A stretch of DNA of 64,000 bases from Acidobacteriaceae bacterium (GTDB lineage: Bacteria; Acidobacteriota; Terriglobia; Terriglobales; Acidobacteriaceae), in the NCBI GenBank assembly GCA_025352065.1, contig JANXUC010000056.1, positions 20,439-84,438 on the forward strand. The letters are read 5' to 3'. Made by a program: the position numbers and the translations under genes. Shown one piece after another: positions 16,584-25,539 of the stretch. The notes under the pieces were generated by a model. The model saw only the letters and a list, made by a program, of their open reading frames with translations. It did not search any database and was not told the DNA's origin. Position 1 is the stretch's first letter. Each line of letters begins with the position of its first letter.

Positions 16584-17266
16584 CGTAATCTCCTATCTCA
16601 TCAGTAAAAATGTATTTCTTTACACTCAATTATATAGATGCGAAAGGAGCAGGAACGTCGCAACTTTCCGCAGCGAACCCCCTAGCTCGGAATACCTCTT
16701 GGCACCGTCCATCGCGCATCTGCTGGCTTGTCTGTTTGCCTTTTACCAGCGAGACAATCTCGAACCGGATATTGCTTCCAGTATTCTCAAAACACGATCT
16801 AGCTCGAGTTCAGTCCAGCCCGGCAGTAGGTCGAGACATCTCTTAAATAGAGCGTTTTTGAGGGCTCTAGTTACAGTCTTTGGAGAGCATGGGGTGGAGC
16901 CTTCGGAATGGCCACCTCCCCCTTAGTGCCCCGAGAGTCGGTCTGCAGAGCATCGCTGAACCACGTTCCCAATCCCGTCAACTAAGAGTCGGACGCTGGT
17001 CAGATCGAGCACTGCTGTCCCGGCTCACGGGCCACTCCAGCGGTCTGAACCGTTCGTGGGCGCTTAGTCGAACGAGCGGCCTACGACGCCCAGTCGAGGA
17101 CCAAGATTTTTAAGGGTTGCAGCTTTCCGGCTTGTTTTAGTTTAGCGACAAATTTATTGACCATTGTGAATCCTGAGGTTGGAGGTTGATATCTATTTGG
17201 GTAGAGAGCGTTTGCCGCAACCGGAAGGCTCTTTTTTGACCAAAATTGAACTCAGGAGAAACAGAC
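16584..17266. other. Long intergenic region, no gene supported
   Basis: About 680 bases between divergent genes. Frames exist on both strands without start sites. On the minus strand 16743-16925 reads a protein-like segment (LDLLPGWTELELDRVLRILE) but has no start codon after its upstream stop, so it may be a gene remnant. A weak AGAGC...GCTC stem followed by six T at 17206-17238 may end or attenuate a transcript just before the 17267 gene. Confidence 0.45.
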
Positions 17267-17476
17267 ATGGCAGAAAATACGGCGGATACTCGTACTTGGC
17301 CAGACCTCGCGATTAGCCTTTACGACCGGCTTACAGGCAGAGGAGCCGAAATTGAATACGAATTCAACAACCTGGAATTGTCAGTTCCGAGCGCAGTGGG
17401 TGCGCAAGCGGAGCATGCCAAGTGGATCATCAAGGGAATGGTGAAGATCCGGACCCGCGACACCGCGAAACACTAA
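17267..17476 (+). CDS. Small hypothetical protein, first gene of a three-gene unit
   Basis: A 69-residue protein, MAENTADTRTWPDLAISLYD..., with a beta-like C-terminus (EYEFNNLELSVPS, then WIIKGMVKIRTRD). AGGAG lies eight bases before the ATG; an upstream TTG at 17246 is in frame but weaker. It is followed after one base by the next gene. The 'xxVPSxxG...AxWxxxGxVxIRT' pattern is found in small acidobacterial proteins of unknown function; no role can be given. Confidence 0.65.
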   Translation: MAENTADTRTWPDLAISLYDRLTGRGAEIEYEFNNLELSVPSAVGAQAEHAKWIIKGMVKIRTRDTAKH

Positions 17477-17477
17477 A

Positions 17478-17852
17478 ATGGTAGCCTTCCTGGAGGTCAC
17501 CGCACTGCTGGAAATCACCCTTGCTGGCTCAACGATTGATGGGTCAAAGATTTCGTTGAGGGGGAACGGCTCGCGGCTCGAGGTTGACCTGCCGGATTTA
17601 CGCACAGCACTTTTGATCAAGCGGCACTTCGAGAGTATGTTGAACATGATCGATGCGGTCTTGCGATCAACTGGCTTGGTTCTTAGTCTGCGGCTGCAAA
17701 GCGCTGAGCTAGGCCGCCTTGGATATGGGGCTGAGCCGACTTTCATGGGGCGGCTGGCGGGTTGCTCCGGTCTGGAGCTTCGGATATTTCCGTTCCTATG
17801 GGCGGTATCCAGATCGTTCTTCGGCTCAAACCATAGGGGCAAGCGCACTTAG
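17478..17852 (+). CDS. Hypothetical protein, second gene of the unit
   Basis: A 124-residue protein starting MVAFLEVTALLEITLAG. It has a beta-rich first part (SKISLRGNGSRLEVDLPD), a helix (HFESMLNMIDAVLRSTG), then LSLRLQSAELGRLGYGAEP. This last part resembles the conserved pattern 'xVxLxGxxLARLGxGARPxxLxRLxG' of unannotated bacterial proteins. The start is one base after the previous stop, so the two are coupled. The C-terminal 25 residues are hydrophobic and basic. Confidence 0.6.
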   Translation: MVAFLEVTALLEITLAGSTIDGSKISLRGNGSRLEVDLPDLRTALLIKRHFESMLNMIDAVLRSTGLVLSLRLQSAELGRLGYGAEPTFMGRLAGCSGLELRIFPFLWAVSRSFFGSNHRGKRT

Positions 17853-17862
17853 TTTATTCGGG

Positions 17863-17882
17863 CCGCTCCGTTCCAGGAGCGG
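17863..17882. other. Short GC-rich hairpin between two cotranscribed genes
   Basis: CCGCTCC and GGAGCGG form a seven-base stem with a six-base loop, 10 bases after the stop at 17852 and about 35 bases before the ATG at 17918. There is no T-run of note, so it may tune expression of the downstream SDR rather than end transcription. Confidence 0.4.
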
Positions 17883-17917
17883 TCTTCGCAACTTTGGCCA
17901 TTCGGTTTGGAGCTCAA

Positions 17918-19402
17918 ATGCAATTAGCGACTGATTCCCGACCACTGGTTTTGCTGACTGGAGCCACCGGTTACATTGGAGGGCGACTTCTTAAGGGTCT
18001 TGAAAAGGCGGGTCGATCCGTTCGCTGTTTAGCCAGAAATCCTCAATTTCTGCAGACTCGCGTAGCGGCTAAAACTGAAGTTGTTCAGGGAGACTGCTTG
18101 GAACCGGCTTCGCTGCCTGCGGCCATGGCAGGAGTACATACGGCTTACTATCTGGTCCACTCCATGGGTTCCCCTGGTAAGTTTGAAGAAGAGGACCGCC
18201 AGGCGGCTCGTCATTTTGCCGATGCGGCACGGCAGGCGGGCGTGCAGCGCATCATTTACTTGGGCGGACTGGGCGAACAGGGCCGCGCGCTGTCGGCCCA
18301 TTTACGGAGTCGGCAAGAAGTAGCGGACATTCTCCGATCTTCTGAAGTTCCAGTGATAGAATTTCGCGCATCGATTGTGATCGGTTCGGGTAGCCTCTCT
18401 TTTGAAATGATTCGAGCTCTGGTCCAGCGCTTACCGGTCATGATTTGCCCGCGCTGGGTCGCTGTAAAAGCGCAACCGATCGCGGTCGAAGATGTGGTTG
18501 CCTATCTGCTGGCAGCACTGGACCTGCCCGCTGGGGAATCCGCGATGTTCGAAATCGGTGGCGCTGACCAGGTGAGTTACGGCGAGATCATGCAGGAATA
18601 CGCGCGGCAGTGCGGTTTGCGGCGGTGGACGATTTCAGTCCCGATTCTGACGCCTCGCCTTTCCAGCTTGTGGTTGGGCTTAGTCACGCCAATTTACGCC
18701 CGCGTCGGACGAAAGCTAGTCGACAGCTTACGGAATCCAACACTGGTGTCGGATCCATCCGCACTCGGAATGTTTAGTATCAGGCCAAAGAACTTGCAAT
18801 GGGCTATTGAGAGAGCTTTGCGGAACGAAGATGAGGAATTTGCGGCAACGCGCTGGTCCGATGCTCTTTCGTCGGCGGGGAAGAGTGCTTCGTGGGGTGG
18901 AGTGCTCTTTGGAACTAGACTAGTGGATTCTCGGAGTGTGCAGGTCTGCGCTTCGCCTGCAGCTGCGTTCGCACCCATTCGGAAAATAGGCGGAAAAAAT
19001 GGCTGGTACTATGCCGGGTTCTTGTGGTGGCTGCGCGGCTTTCTTGACATCCTGATAGGTGGAGTTGGCATGCGACGGGGGCGGCGGAATGCGCAGACTC
19101 TGGCTGTGGGCGACGCGCTGGATTTCTGGCGCGTGGAGAAATTCGAACCCGACCAAAGATTGAGTCTGACTGCTGAAATGAAAGTTCCTGGGCGCGCCTG
19201 GCTCGAGTTTGAGGTTGAACCAGTCGGCGAGGGGGCAGATTCAAAAATATCAACGATTCGGCAAACCGCAATTTTCGATCCTGCGGGTCTCGGTGGTCTC
19301 GCGTATTGGTGGGCGCTCTACCCGCTTCATCGATGGATTTTTGCAGGCATGCTGCGCGCGATCGCAACCCGGGCGGAAATGGAAGCGGCCAATTCGGCCT
19401 GA
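17918..19402 (+). CDS. NAD(P)-binding SDR with C-terminal DUF2867
   Basis: About 494 residues. The N-terminal part is an atypical/extended SDR: LLTGATGYIGGRLLKGLEKAG, then VVQGDCLEPASL and AYYLVHSMG, followed by RIIYLGGLGE. This is the 'complex I subunit NDUFA9-like' arrangement. Residues about 330-490 form a DUF2867 domain (GWYYAGFLWWLRGFLDILIGG, PGRAWLEFEV, GLAYWWALYPLHRWIFAGML), common in bacteria as an SDR-DUF2867 fusion. Substrate unknown; the DUF2867 part is often next to respiratory or lipid genes. ATG 17918 has GGAG six bases upstream and is preferred over TTG 17894. It shares a transcript with the two small genes before it. Confidence 0.85.
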   Translation: MQLATDSRPLVLLTGATGYIGGRLLKGLEKAGRSVRCLARNPQFLQTRVAAKTEVVQGDCLEPASLPAAMAGVHTAYYLVHSMGSPGKFEEEDRQAARHFADAARQAGVQRIIYLGGLGEQGRALSAHLRSRQEVADILRSSEVPVIEFRASIVIGSGSLSFEMIRALVQRLPVMICPRWVAVKAQPIAVEDVVAYLLAALDLPAGESAMFEIGGADQVSYGEIMQEYARQCGLRRWTISVPILTPRLSSLWLGLVTPIYARVGRKLVDSLRNPTLVSDPSALGMFSIRPKNLQWAIERALRNEDEEFAATRWSDALSSAGKSASWGGVLFGTRLVDSRSVQVCASPAAAFAPIRKIGGKNGWYYAGFLWWLRGFLDILIGGVGMRRGRRNAQTLAVGDALDFWRVEKFEPDQRLSLTAEMKVPGRAWLEFEVEPVGEGADSKISTIRQTAIFDPAGLGGLAYWWALYPLHRWIFAGMLRAIATRAEMEAANSA

Positions 19403-19412
19403 GACGATCCAG

Positions 19413-19718
19413 TCACTCTTTCTCAAGTAACTCGACCGAATTGCCAGCGGGATCTGTAATGTAGACCGACTTTGTTCCGTCTCGATGTGCTTTCAAGGGC
19501 CCGAAATCGCCAGCTTTCGGCGTAAAGAAACCCAGATGCGGTGGATGTTGAGAAGCAACCACCAGAGCCAGCTTTATATTCGAAAATTGCACTAACGCCC
19601 AAGTATCGTCCTGGTAAAGGACTTCACAGTTGAAATGGCGACGATACCAATCCAGGGCCGGTGGAATTTCGTTGACTGAAATTGCGACGTGATCGACTGT
19701 ATCTAAACTGCTGCTCAC
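19413..19718 (-). CDS. VOC-family (glyoxalase/dioxygenase fold) protein
   Basis: A 101-residue single VOC module: DHVAISVNEIPPALDWYRRH at the start, LVQFSNIKLALVV in the middle, and SVYITDPAGNSVELLE at the end. The His, Glu pair typical of metal sites is at DHVA and VELLE. Half-size VOC proteins dimerise to form the active site. The start is GTG at 19718, with GAGGG five bases upstream. It is convergent with the DUF2867 gene (11 bases apart) and divergent from the ABC unit. Substrate unknown. Confidence 0.85.
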   Translation of the reverse strand: MSSSLDTVDHVAISVNEIPPALDWYRRHFNCEVLYQDDTWALVQFSNIKLALVVASQHPPHLGFFTPKAGDFGPLKAHRDGTKSVYITDPAGNSVELLEKE

Positions 19719-19869
19719 TTGAGCCCTCGGAGTTTGGAATGACTGCGCTTTCGGAAACTGTTTCTATAGATGACTCTTTGAGGGAGTGGATTCATCGAAC
19801 GCAAGCGATCAATGGCAGTTTCCGGAGTCCGACGTGTTTGAAAATCATCTAAACGACTCCTAGACAATT

Positions 19870-20601
19870 ATGACCAGTGCGGAAACAACTTTAATGCAGT
19901 CGGCGGCAACCGAAGATCCAATCTCCAGGCTTCTATCGGTTGAACGCGTAACGAAGGAATACAAGACTGATGGCGAGCCGGTTCGAGCTCTTCATGACCT
20001 CTCCATCGAAATTGGCTCGGGCCGGTTCGTCGCTCTTGTTGGACGGAGCGGTTGCGGCAAATCCACGCTGCTCAATTTGGCGGGGGCTATGGATTTTCCC
20101 ACCAGCGGACACGTGTTGCTGGACGGCATTGCTACGGATCAGCTTAGCGAAACGCAATTGACGCAATTGCGCCGCGAAAAAGTCGGCTTCATTTTTCAGT
20201 CGTTCCAATTACTGCACACGTTGAGCGCGATTGAAAACATCGAACTTCCGCTCTTGCTGGCGGGGCACGGAAATCCTCGACCGCAGGCACGGGAGCGGCT
20301 TGTATCCGTCGGGCTCGCGGAACTGGCCGACCGCATGCCCCATCAACTCTCCGGTGGTCAAATGCAGCGGGTGGCCATTGCTCGCGCGTTGGTTCACTCG
20401 CCCCGTATCCTGCTCGCAGATGAGCCCACCGGCAACCTGGATACAGCAACCGGGAACTCTATTCTCGAAGAACTCCAGCGCATCTGCATTGCGCACAAGA
20501 CGACCATCTTGATGGCGACGCATAGCGCCGAATCGGCTTCTTTCGTCGACACGGTTGTCCACATGCGAGATGGACATATTGAGGAGATTGTGCGCTCCTG
20601 A
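19870..20601 (+). CDS. ABC transporter ATPase, LolD/MacB/AttE type
   Basis: A 243-residue ATP-binding subunit. Walker A is GRSGCGKSTLLNLAGAMD (about 58), Q-loop GFIFQSFQLL, signature LSGGQMQRVAIARALVHSPR, Walker B ILLADEPTGNLD, and the switch His in ATHSAE. The sequence is of the 'release' type that pairs with FtsX-like permeases (MacB, LolCDE, AttEFGH) and works by mechanotransmission rather than transport through a channel. The first 25 residues are a nonconserved polar lead. It starts a three-gene plus-strand unit with the permease (next start one base after its stop) and the AttH-like protein. Confidence 0.93.
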   Translation: MTSAETTLMQSAATEDPISRLLSVERVTKEYKTDGEPVRALHDLSIEIGSGRFVALVGRSGCGKSTLLNLAGAMDFPTSGHVLLDGIATDQLSETQLTQLRREKVGFIFQSFQLLHTLSAIENIELPLLLAGHGNPRPQARERLVSVGLAELADRMPHQLSGGQMQRVAIARALVHSPRILLADEPTGNLDTATGNSILEELQRICIAHKTTILMATHSAESASFVDTVVHMRDGHIEEIVRS

Positions 20602-20602
20602 T

Positions 20603-23167
20603 ATGGCGTCCCTGTCGCTTTTCTCCCGCCTGATCGTTCGCCCAGCTCGGCGCGAGCCCGCTCGCTCACTTCTTATAGTCCTCGCTGTTGCCTTGGGTGT
20701 ATCCGTTGTGCTGGCGATCGATCTTGCCAGCAGCGCGGCTGCGGGTTCGTTTCGTTCTTCCATGGAAACATTGGCGGGCGACAACGATCTTGAGGTCACT
20801 GCCGTTGGCGGCGTGGCAGATCAAATCGTCGGGCAGTTGGCGATTCTTCCCTACTCGATTCGAGTGAGTCCGCGAATTGAAGATCACGCTACCGTCGTCG
20901 CCAGCGGCGAAACTGTGCCTCTCATCGCTATCGATGTCGTCGCCGAAGCTAACAGCCACAAAGACCAGCAGGCTCAAAATCAGAATGTCGACAGTCGCAA
21001 GATCGAGACTCCTAAGATCGACGGCTTCAAGCACATCAATGATGCTGACGCGATTTGGACCACCCGGCAACTTGCCGGGAAGGTTGGGGACAAGATCACG
21101 CTCCTGATCAACGATCAAAAGCGGGACTATACAGTTCGCGGCTTCGTTCCCGAGTCAGCGCAGGTCAACGGAAATGTGGTGTTGATGGACATCGCCGCTG
21201 CACAGAACGCGACTGGCAAGGCGGGCCATGTCGACCGCATTCTGCTCAAGGTTCCCGAGCAACCAGGTTTCGATGTCTGGCAGCAGAAGTTGCGCGCCGT
21301 TCTCCCGAGTGGAGTTGAGCTGAATGCGCAAGGAAGCCAAACCGCCGCGAATCGGCGCATGCTCTCTGCTTTCCGATGGAACCTTGGTATTCTGAGTTAC
21401 GTCGCTCTTTTGGTCGGAGCGTTCTTGATTTACAACACGATTTCGGTTTCCGTCGTCCGCAGGCGAGCCGATATCGGCACGATTCGAGCTCTTGGAGCCA
21501 GCCGTAATACGATCCTTGCAGCATTTCTGGCGGAGGCGGCAGTCTTCGGATTTGTTGGAGCGGTTCTCGCGTTGCCACTGGGACGGCTGATGGCGACAGG
21601 AGCGGTACGGCTTCTGGCCACGACCGTCGACGCGCTCTACATTTCCAGCCGCCCGGGCTCCCTAAGTCTTTCCGGCGAATCCGTAGTTTTGGCGTTGGTC
21701 GTCGGCATAGGCGTTGCAGTTGTTTCCGCTCTGGCGCCTGCTCGGGAAGCCTCCCTGGTGCCGCCGACGGAAGCGATGGCGCGTGGAGCCCGCGAATACA
21801 CGATTCGCGTCGAGCGCACCCGCGATGCTTGGATTGCGTTGGCGTTAGCCCTTGCCGCTGCACTTGCTGCGCGCTTTCCCGCTATTGCCGGCAAACCGCT
21901 GTTCGGATATCTTTCCGCTCTGCTGCTGATTGCGGCCTCCGCACTTGCGATTCCTGCCCTGGTTTTCTGGATCACTTCGGTTGCCTCCACAACGCTCAGG
22001 AAATTCATGGGCGTGGAAGCTATGCTCGCGTCCCGCAGCCTGGCAGGTTCGCTTCGGCGCACATCGGTGTTAGTCGCGGCGCTCTCCACCGCCATTGCGA
22101 TGATGACTTCGGTTGGCATCATGGTTGGCAGTTTTCGGCAGACCGTAACCACGTGGATGGATAGCCAACTTCCCGCTGACCTCTATTTACGGCCCGCCGG
22201 CGATCCGTCTGCGGACCGGCATCCCACAATCGCTCTCGATTTAACTGATCGCATCGCCAGGCTTCCGGGTGTGGAAAGTGTGAGCCGCTTTCGCGCCTAC
22301 GAAATTCAATATGAAGGTTTGCCCGTGACGCTGGGTTCGGCGGAAACCAACTTGTCGCGCTTTTACCAGTCTTCCGGTTTCTTATCGCGACGACCGGCCA
22401 AAGACGTGCTGAAGGAACTCTTGTCGCCCGATGCTGCGATTGTTAGCGAGCCCTTTGCCAACAAACATCACGCGAAGGCAGGCGATGTTCTCACTCTGCC
22501 GCTGGGCGAGAAACTTGTGAAGTTGCGCATCGTCGATATTTTCTACGATTACGCCAACGAACGTGGTTACGTCATTCTTGATCGTTCCACCATTTTGCGC
22601 TATCTGCCCGATCCCTCGGCTTCGAATCTCGCCGTCTATTTGGCTCCGGAAGCCGATCTGGAAACTGTGCGCAATGAAATTAAGGCGTCAGCCGCACACA
22701 GTGAAGTGTTGATTTTTTCCAATCGCGACATCCGGCATGAAGCCATCCGTATATTCGACCAGACGTTTGCCATTACTTACGCACTGGAGGCGATTGCGAT
22801 CCTCGTCGCAGTGATGGGCGTTGCTGGCGCGCTGATGTCGATCGTCATTGACCGGCGCCGTGAGTTTGGACTACTCCGCTTTCTGGGAGCCGCATCCTCT
22901 CAAATCCGCAAGCTCATTCTCGTCGAGGCGGGGTTGATCGGCATTCTCTCGAACATTGCAGGCGTCGTCCTGGGAGTGCTGCTTTCGTTAGTCCTTATCT
23001 TCGTCATCAATAAGCAGTCGTTTGGATGGACAATCCAGTTTCACTGGCCCGTCGCAATTTTGTTAGGCGCGCTGACCGGCGTCTACGTGGCAACCGTGCT
23101 GGCGGGCATCTATCCCGCACGGATCGCGCAGCGCCTGAATCCAATTGAGGTGGTCCATGAGGAATAG
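20603..23167 (+). CDS. FtsX-family ABC permease (double-length)
   Basis: About 854 residues. An N-terminal helix (SLLIVLAVALGVSVVLAIDLA) leads to a large periplasmic MacB-like domain (about 60-255), then three helices in an FtsX domain (VALLVGAFLIYNTISVSVVRRRADIGTIRALG). A second helical group, a second periplasmic domain and a final FtsX domain follow (LEAIAILVAVMGVAGALM, RREFGLLRFLGAASSQIRKL). It is therefore a single polypeptide with two FtsX halves, matching AttF+AttG of AttEFGH systems, rather than two genes. It likely extracts or moves lipids, or lipid-linked molecules, at the inner membrane. The ATG immediately follows the ATPase stop. The end overlaps the AttH-like gene by 11 bases. 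Confidence 0.9.
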   Translation: MASLSLFSRLIVRPARREPARSLLIVLAVALGVSVVLAIDLASSAAAGSFRSSMETLAGDNDLEVTAVGGVADQIVGQLAILPYSIRVSPRIEDHATVVASGETVPLIAIDVVAEANSHKDQQAQNQNVDSRKIETPKIDGFKHINDADAIWTTRQLAGKVGDKITLLINDQKRDYTVRGFVPESAQVNGNVVLMDIAAAQNATGKAGHVDRILLKVPEQPGFDVWQQKLRAVLPSGVELNAQGSQTAANRRMLSAFRWNLGILSYVALLVGAFLIYNTISVSVVRRRADIGTIRALGASRNTILAAFLAEAAVFGFVGAVLALPLGRLMATGAVRLLATTVDALYISSRPGSLSLSGESVVLALVVGIGVAVVSALAPAREASLVPPTEAMARGAREYTIRVERTRDAWIALALALAAALAARFPAIAGKPLFGYLSALLLIAASALAIPALVFWITSVASTTLRKFMGVEAMLASRSLAGSLRRTSVLVAALSTAIAMMTSVGIMVGSFRQTVTTWMDSQLPADLYLRPAGDPSADRHPTIALDLTDRIARLPGVESVSRFRAYEIQYEGLPVTLGSAETNLSRFYQSSGFLSRRPAKDVLKELLSPDAAIVSEPFANKHHAKAGDVLTLPLGEKLVKLRIVDIFYDYANERGYVILDRSTILRYLPDPSASNLAVYLAPEADLETVRNEIKASAAHSEVLIFSNRDIRHEAIRIFDQTFAITYALEAIAILVAVMGVAGALMSIVIDRRREFGLLRFLGAASSQIRKLILVEAGLIGILSNIAGVVLGVLLSLVLIFVINKQSFGWTIQFHWPVAILLGALTGVYVATVLAGIYPARIAQRLNPIEVVHEE

Positions 23168-24257
23168 ACTTGCCGGCTTGATCACCATATTCCTGATTGG
23201 GAACTCAATCGCTGTGAGCGCCTGGGCCGCCGACTACAAGGTAGCGCTACCCGGCTATCACTACCAATTTCCCCGCGATCACTTCAATCACCCGGACTAC
23301 CAGACGGAATGGTGGTACTACACGGGCAACTTGAGGGCCTCTGACGGGCACCGATTCGGCTTTGAGTTGACGTTTTTCCGGCAAAGCATTTCACGCGATG
23401 CGAATCCGTCGCCCTGGCACATCCACGACCTCTACTTGGCGCATCTTGCGTTGAGCGACATTAGCGGACACCGGTTTTATCATGAGGAGCGCATCAGTCG
23501 CGCGGGTCCAGGGATGGCTGGCGTGGACGAGAACACCGGCGTGATTTGGAACGGCAACTGGCAGGCACAGCGGGAGGAGGATGCGCAGCAATTGCGCGGA
23601 ATCGGCCAAGAATTTGATATTCAGCTGAACCTCAAAACTCAAAAACCTCCTGTGATTCACGGCCGAGATGGAATTAGCCGGAAGGCCGAAGGCGTGGGAC
23701 ATGCGTCGCACTACATTTCGTTCACGCGGTTGCTCACTTCGGGATCTATCGAGCTCAAAGATGACACTTATAAAGTAGAAGGTACGTCGTGGATGGACCA
23801 CGAATTCTTCACCGAGTCTCTGGATCTTACCGATAACGGATGGGATTGGTTGAGTTTGCAGCTCGATGACAACACCGAGCTGATGCTCTATCGCCTGCGT
23901 CACAAAGACGGGACCATCGAACCATATTCTTCGGGCACCTACGTCGATGCACAAGGCAAGACGACTTTTCTCTCGCTGAAAGATTTCAGTATGACTCCTG
24001 GTGGCGAGACCTGGAAGAGCTCGCAAAGCAAGGGAACTTACCCTGTCCGATGGCACGTATCCGTCCCGAGCCTCGCGATCAAAGTCGATGTTGCTACGCC
24101 GCTTCCAAATCAGGAACTCACCAGCGCTATTGGCCCGAGCTACTGGGAGGGTGCGATTGATATTACAGGACAGCGCGCCGGCATTCCGCTGCACGGCGTC
24201 GGCTACCTGGAGATGACCGGCTACGGCGTGGCTCATGGAGCGAGCGTGGCACCTTGA
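23157..24257 (+). CDS. AttH/CrtC-like lipocalin-fold protein
   Basis: A 366-residue exported protein: signal peptide 1-25 (FLIGNSIAVSAWAAD), then the CrtC/AttH double-lipocalin fold. Motifs seen are QTEWWYYTGNLR and FGFELTFFRQ near the N-terminus, HDLYLAHLALSD, TSWMDHEFFTES, GWDWLSLQLDDNTELMLYRLR and a GYLEMTGYG end. In carotenoid 1,2-hydratase the Trp/Tyr-Asp motif (SWMDHEF) is conserved, but many bacterial members with ABC/FtsX partners (AttEFGH) are not hydratases. Being the third gene after an ATPase and FtsX permease, it most likely shares their job. The start is ATG 23157, with GAGGTGG upstream, overlapping the permease end by 11 bases. Confidence 0.88.
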   Translation: MRNRLAGLITIFLIGNSIAVSAWAADYKVALPGYHYQFPRDHFNHPDYQTEWWYYTGNLRASDGHRFGFELTFFRQSISRDANPSPWHIHDLYLAHLALSDISGHRFYHEERISRAGPGMAGVDENTGVIWNGNWQAQREEDAQQLRGIGQEFDIQLNLKTQKPPVIHGRDGISRKAEGVGHASHYISFTRLLTSGSIELKDDTYKVEGTSWMDHEFFTESLDLTDNGWDWLSLQLDDNTELMLYRLRHKDGTIEPYSSGTYVDAQGKTTFLSLKDFSMTPGGETWKSSQSKGTYPVRWHVSVPSLAIKVDVATPLPNQELTSAIGPSYWEGAIDITGQRAGIPLHGVGYLEMTGYGVAHGASVAP

Positions 24258-24458
24258 GCGATGGCTCGTTTCGCGTTACACGCGTCGGTGGATTTTCGCT
24301 CACTGCGTCTGTTTTACGTGGCAGGCAAACAAGCAACAAGCTTTTACACTCCGAAGCACGCAACGGTAAAAAAAGGGTTCGCGTTTCATGTTGTTCAACT
24401 GTTTTATCTGTACGGTTAATTTATTACCTAATTCGATAATCGCACAGGAGAAACTCTT

Positions 24459-24890
24459 ATGACGCAAGCTACACTCGCAACCCACGATATCGTTGATACT
24501 GCGGTCGCTGCCGGTTCTTTCAAGACCCTGGCAACTGCCTTAACCTCCGCCGGGTTGGTGGACACAATGAAGGGAGCGGGACCTTTCACAGTTTTCGCTC
24601 CGACCGACGAAGCCTTTGCCAAACTACCCGCTGGCACAGTCGAGACTCTGCTGAAGCCGGAAAATCATGATAAGCTGCGCGGCATTCTGACCTATCACGT
24701 AGTGCCGGGTAAGGTTAGTGCGGCCGATGTGGTCGCGCTGACCTCAGCAAAAACCGTGAATGGGCAGTCCCTCAAGATCGCCACTCACCACGGTGGTGTG
24801 ACAGTCGATGCCGCGAACGTGGTAAAGACCGACATCGTTTGCAGCAACGGCATCATTCATGTGATCGATTCCGTTATCCTGCCCCAGTAA
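24459..24890 (+). CDS. FAS1 domain protein without signal peptide
   Basis: A 143-residue single FAS1 domain beginning [19 protein letters not shown]. It keeps both boxes: H1 as [17 protein letters not shown] and H2 as [14 protein letters not shown], with ILTYHVVPG between. It is close to the secreted paralogue at 13998-14486 over its whole length but lacks any N-terminal hydrophobic segment. FAS1 domains are normally extracellular, so this copy may be cytosolic, leave by another route, or have lost its leader. CAGGAGA precedes the ATG and a strong terminator follows at 24971. The 200 bases upstream hold its own promoter region. Confidence 0.92.
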   Translation: MTQATLATHDIVDTAVAAGSFKTLATALTSAGLVDTMKGAGPFTVFAPTDEAFAKLPAGTVETLLKPENHDKLRGILTYHVVPGKVSAADVVALTSAKTVNGQSLKIATHHGGVTVDAANVVKTDIVCSNGIIHVIDSVILPQ

Positions 24891-24970
24891 CATTCCTTGA
24901 GATGAGGTAGCTTGTCGGGGATACAGCTCGACCTTGAAAACTTGAAAGCGCATGCTTTCAGCAAAATTTT

Positions 24971-25005
24971 GGATGGCACGAGAGAACATCGTGCCATCCT
25001 TTTTT
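24971..25005 (+). terminator. Strong Rho-independent terminator after FAS1
   Basis: GGATGGCACGA and TCGTGCCATCC pair in an 11-base perfect stem with a seven-base loop, followed by seven T. It lies 80 bases after the FAS1 stop. Between it and 25363 no gene is supported. Confidence 0.93.
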
Positions 25006-25362
25006 GCTGGCCTTTCGGGCTCTTCTTTCGTCCTGATTTAGGTCCCTACGCTTTCGAGGTGTTGCCAGCCAGGCCTTTGGCGGCAGATCGAATGTACGCG
25101 GCATTACATCCGCAGCTGCGCGAAATTAGCGACCAGAGAATCGAAACTTTAAATGCAGATGTTTCTCACATCGTCCTGCGACATCAAGGCGGTGCGCTGT
25201 CTTCCTTGGTGTCCAGTCACGCCATTCAACGGTATCGCCGGCCAGCATTGGAGTTCTACGGAAGGCAGGTGAAGCGCTTGGCGTGAACTGCTGCGGGACA
25301 CGTTCGAGATCTAATCAACGAGCAAATCGTTCTTTTGACAGCTGCTGGCGTCGACTTTCTAA

Positions 25363-25539
25363 TCATGTGAGCCCGGAGAGTGCGGAAAACCTCAACATGG
25401 CGGGAACCATGACCAGAAACCCTACCGTAACCCAGATCACCATCGACTGCGCCGAGATGCGGTTGGTGCCCAGCTTCATCGTGATGCCGCACACTCCCCA
25501 CAGAAAGATGGCGATGACAGCGTAGAGCACCCAGTGCAT
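25363..25539 (-). pseudogene. Truncated EamA half-transporter (second of a pair)
   Basis: It starts normally (MHWVLYAVIAIFLWGVCGIT) and runs through the first two helices (VIWVTVGFLVMVPAML), but stops after 58 residues. The intact relative at 43341-43787 is 148 residues and aligns with it over this start (WGITGITQKLATNGIS). The remaining three helices cannot be found downstream. EamA half-transporters have about five helices and pair to form a drug/metabolite exporter or sugar permease. The start overlaps the stop of the gene before it by one base, as in the intact pair's tight spacing. Confidence 0.7.

Noticed and set aside
16743..16925. Minus-strand protein-like segment with LDLLPGWTELELDRV
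   Set aside because: No start codon between its upstream stop and the segment. Possibly a remnant, but too little to call a gene.
24912..25286. Plus-strand open frame of 124 codons after the FAS1 gene
   Set aside because: It runs through a strong Rho-independent terminator and has no recognisable motif.
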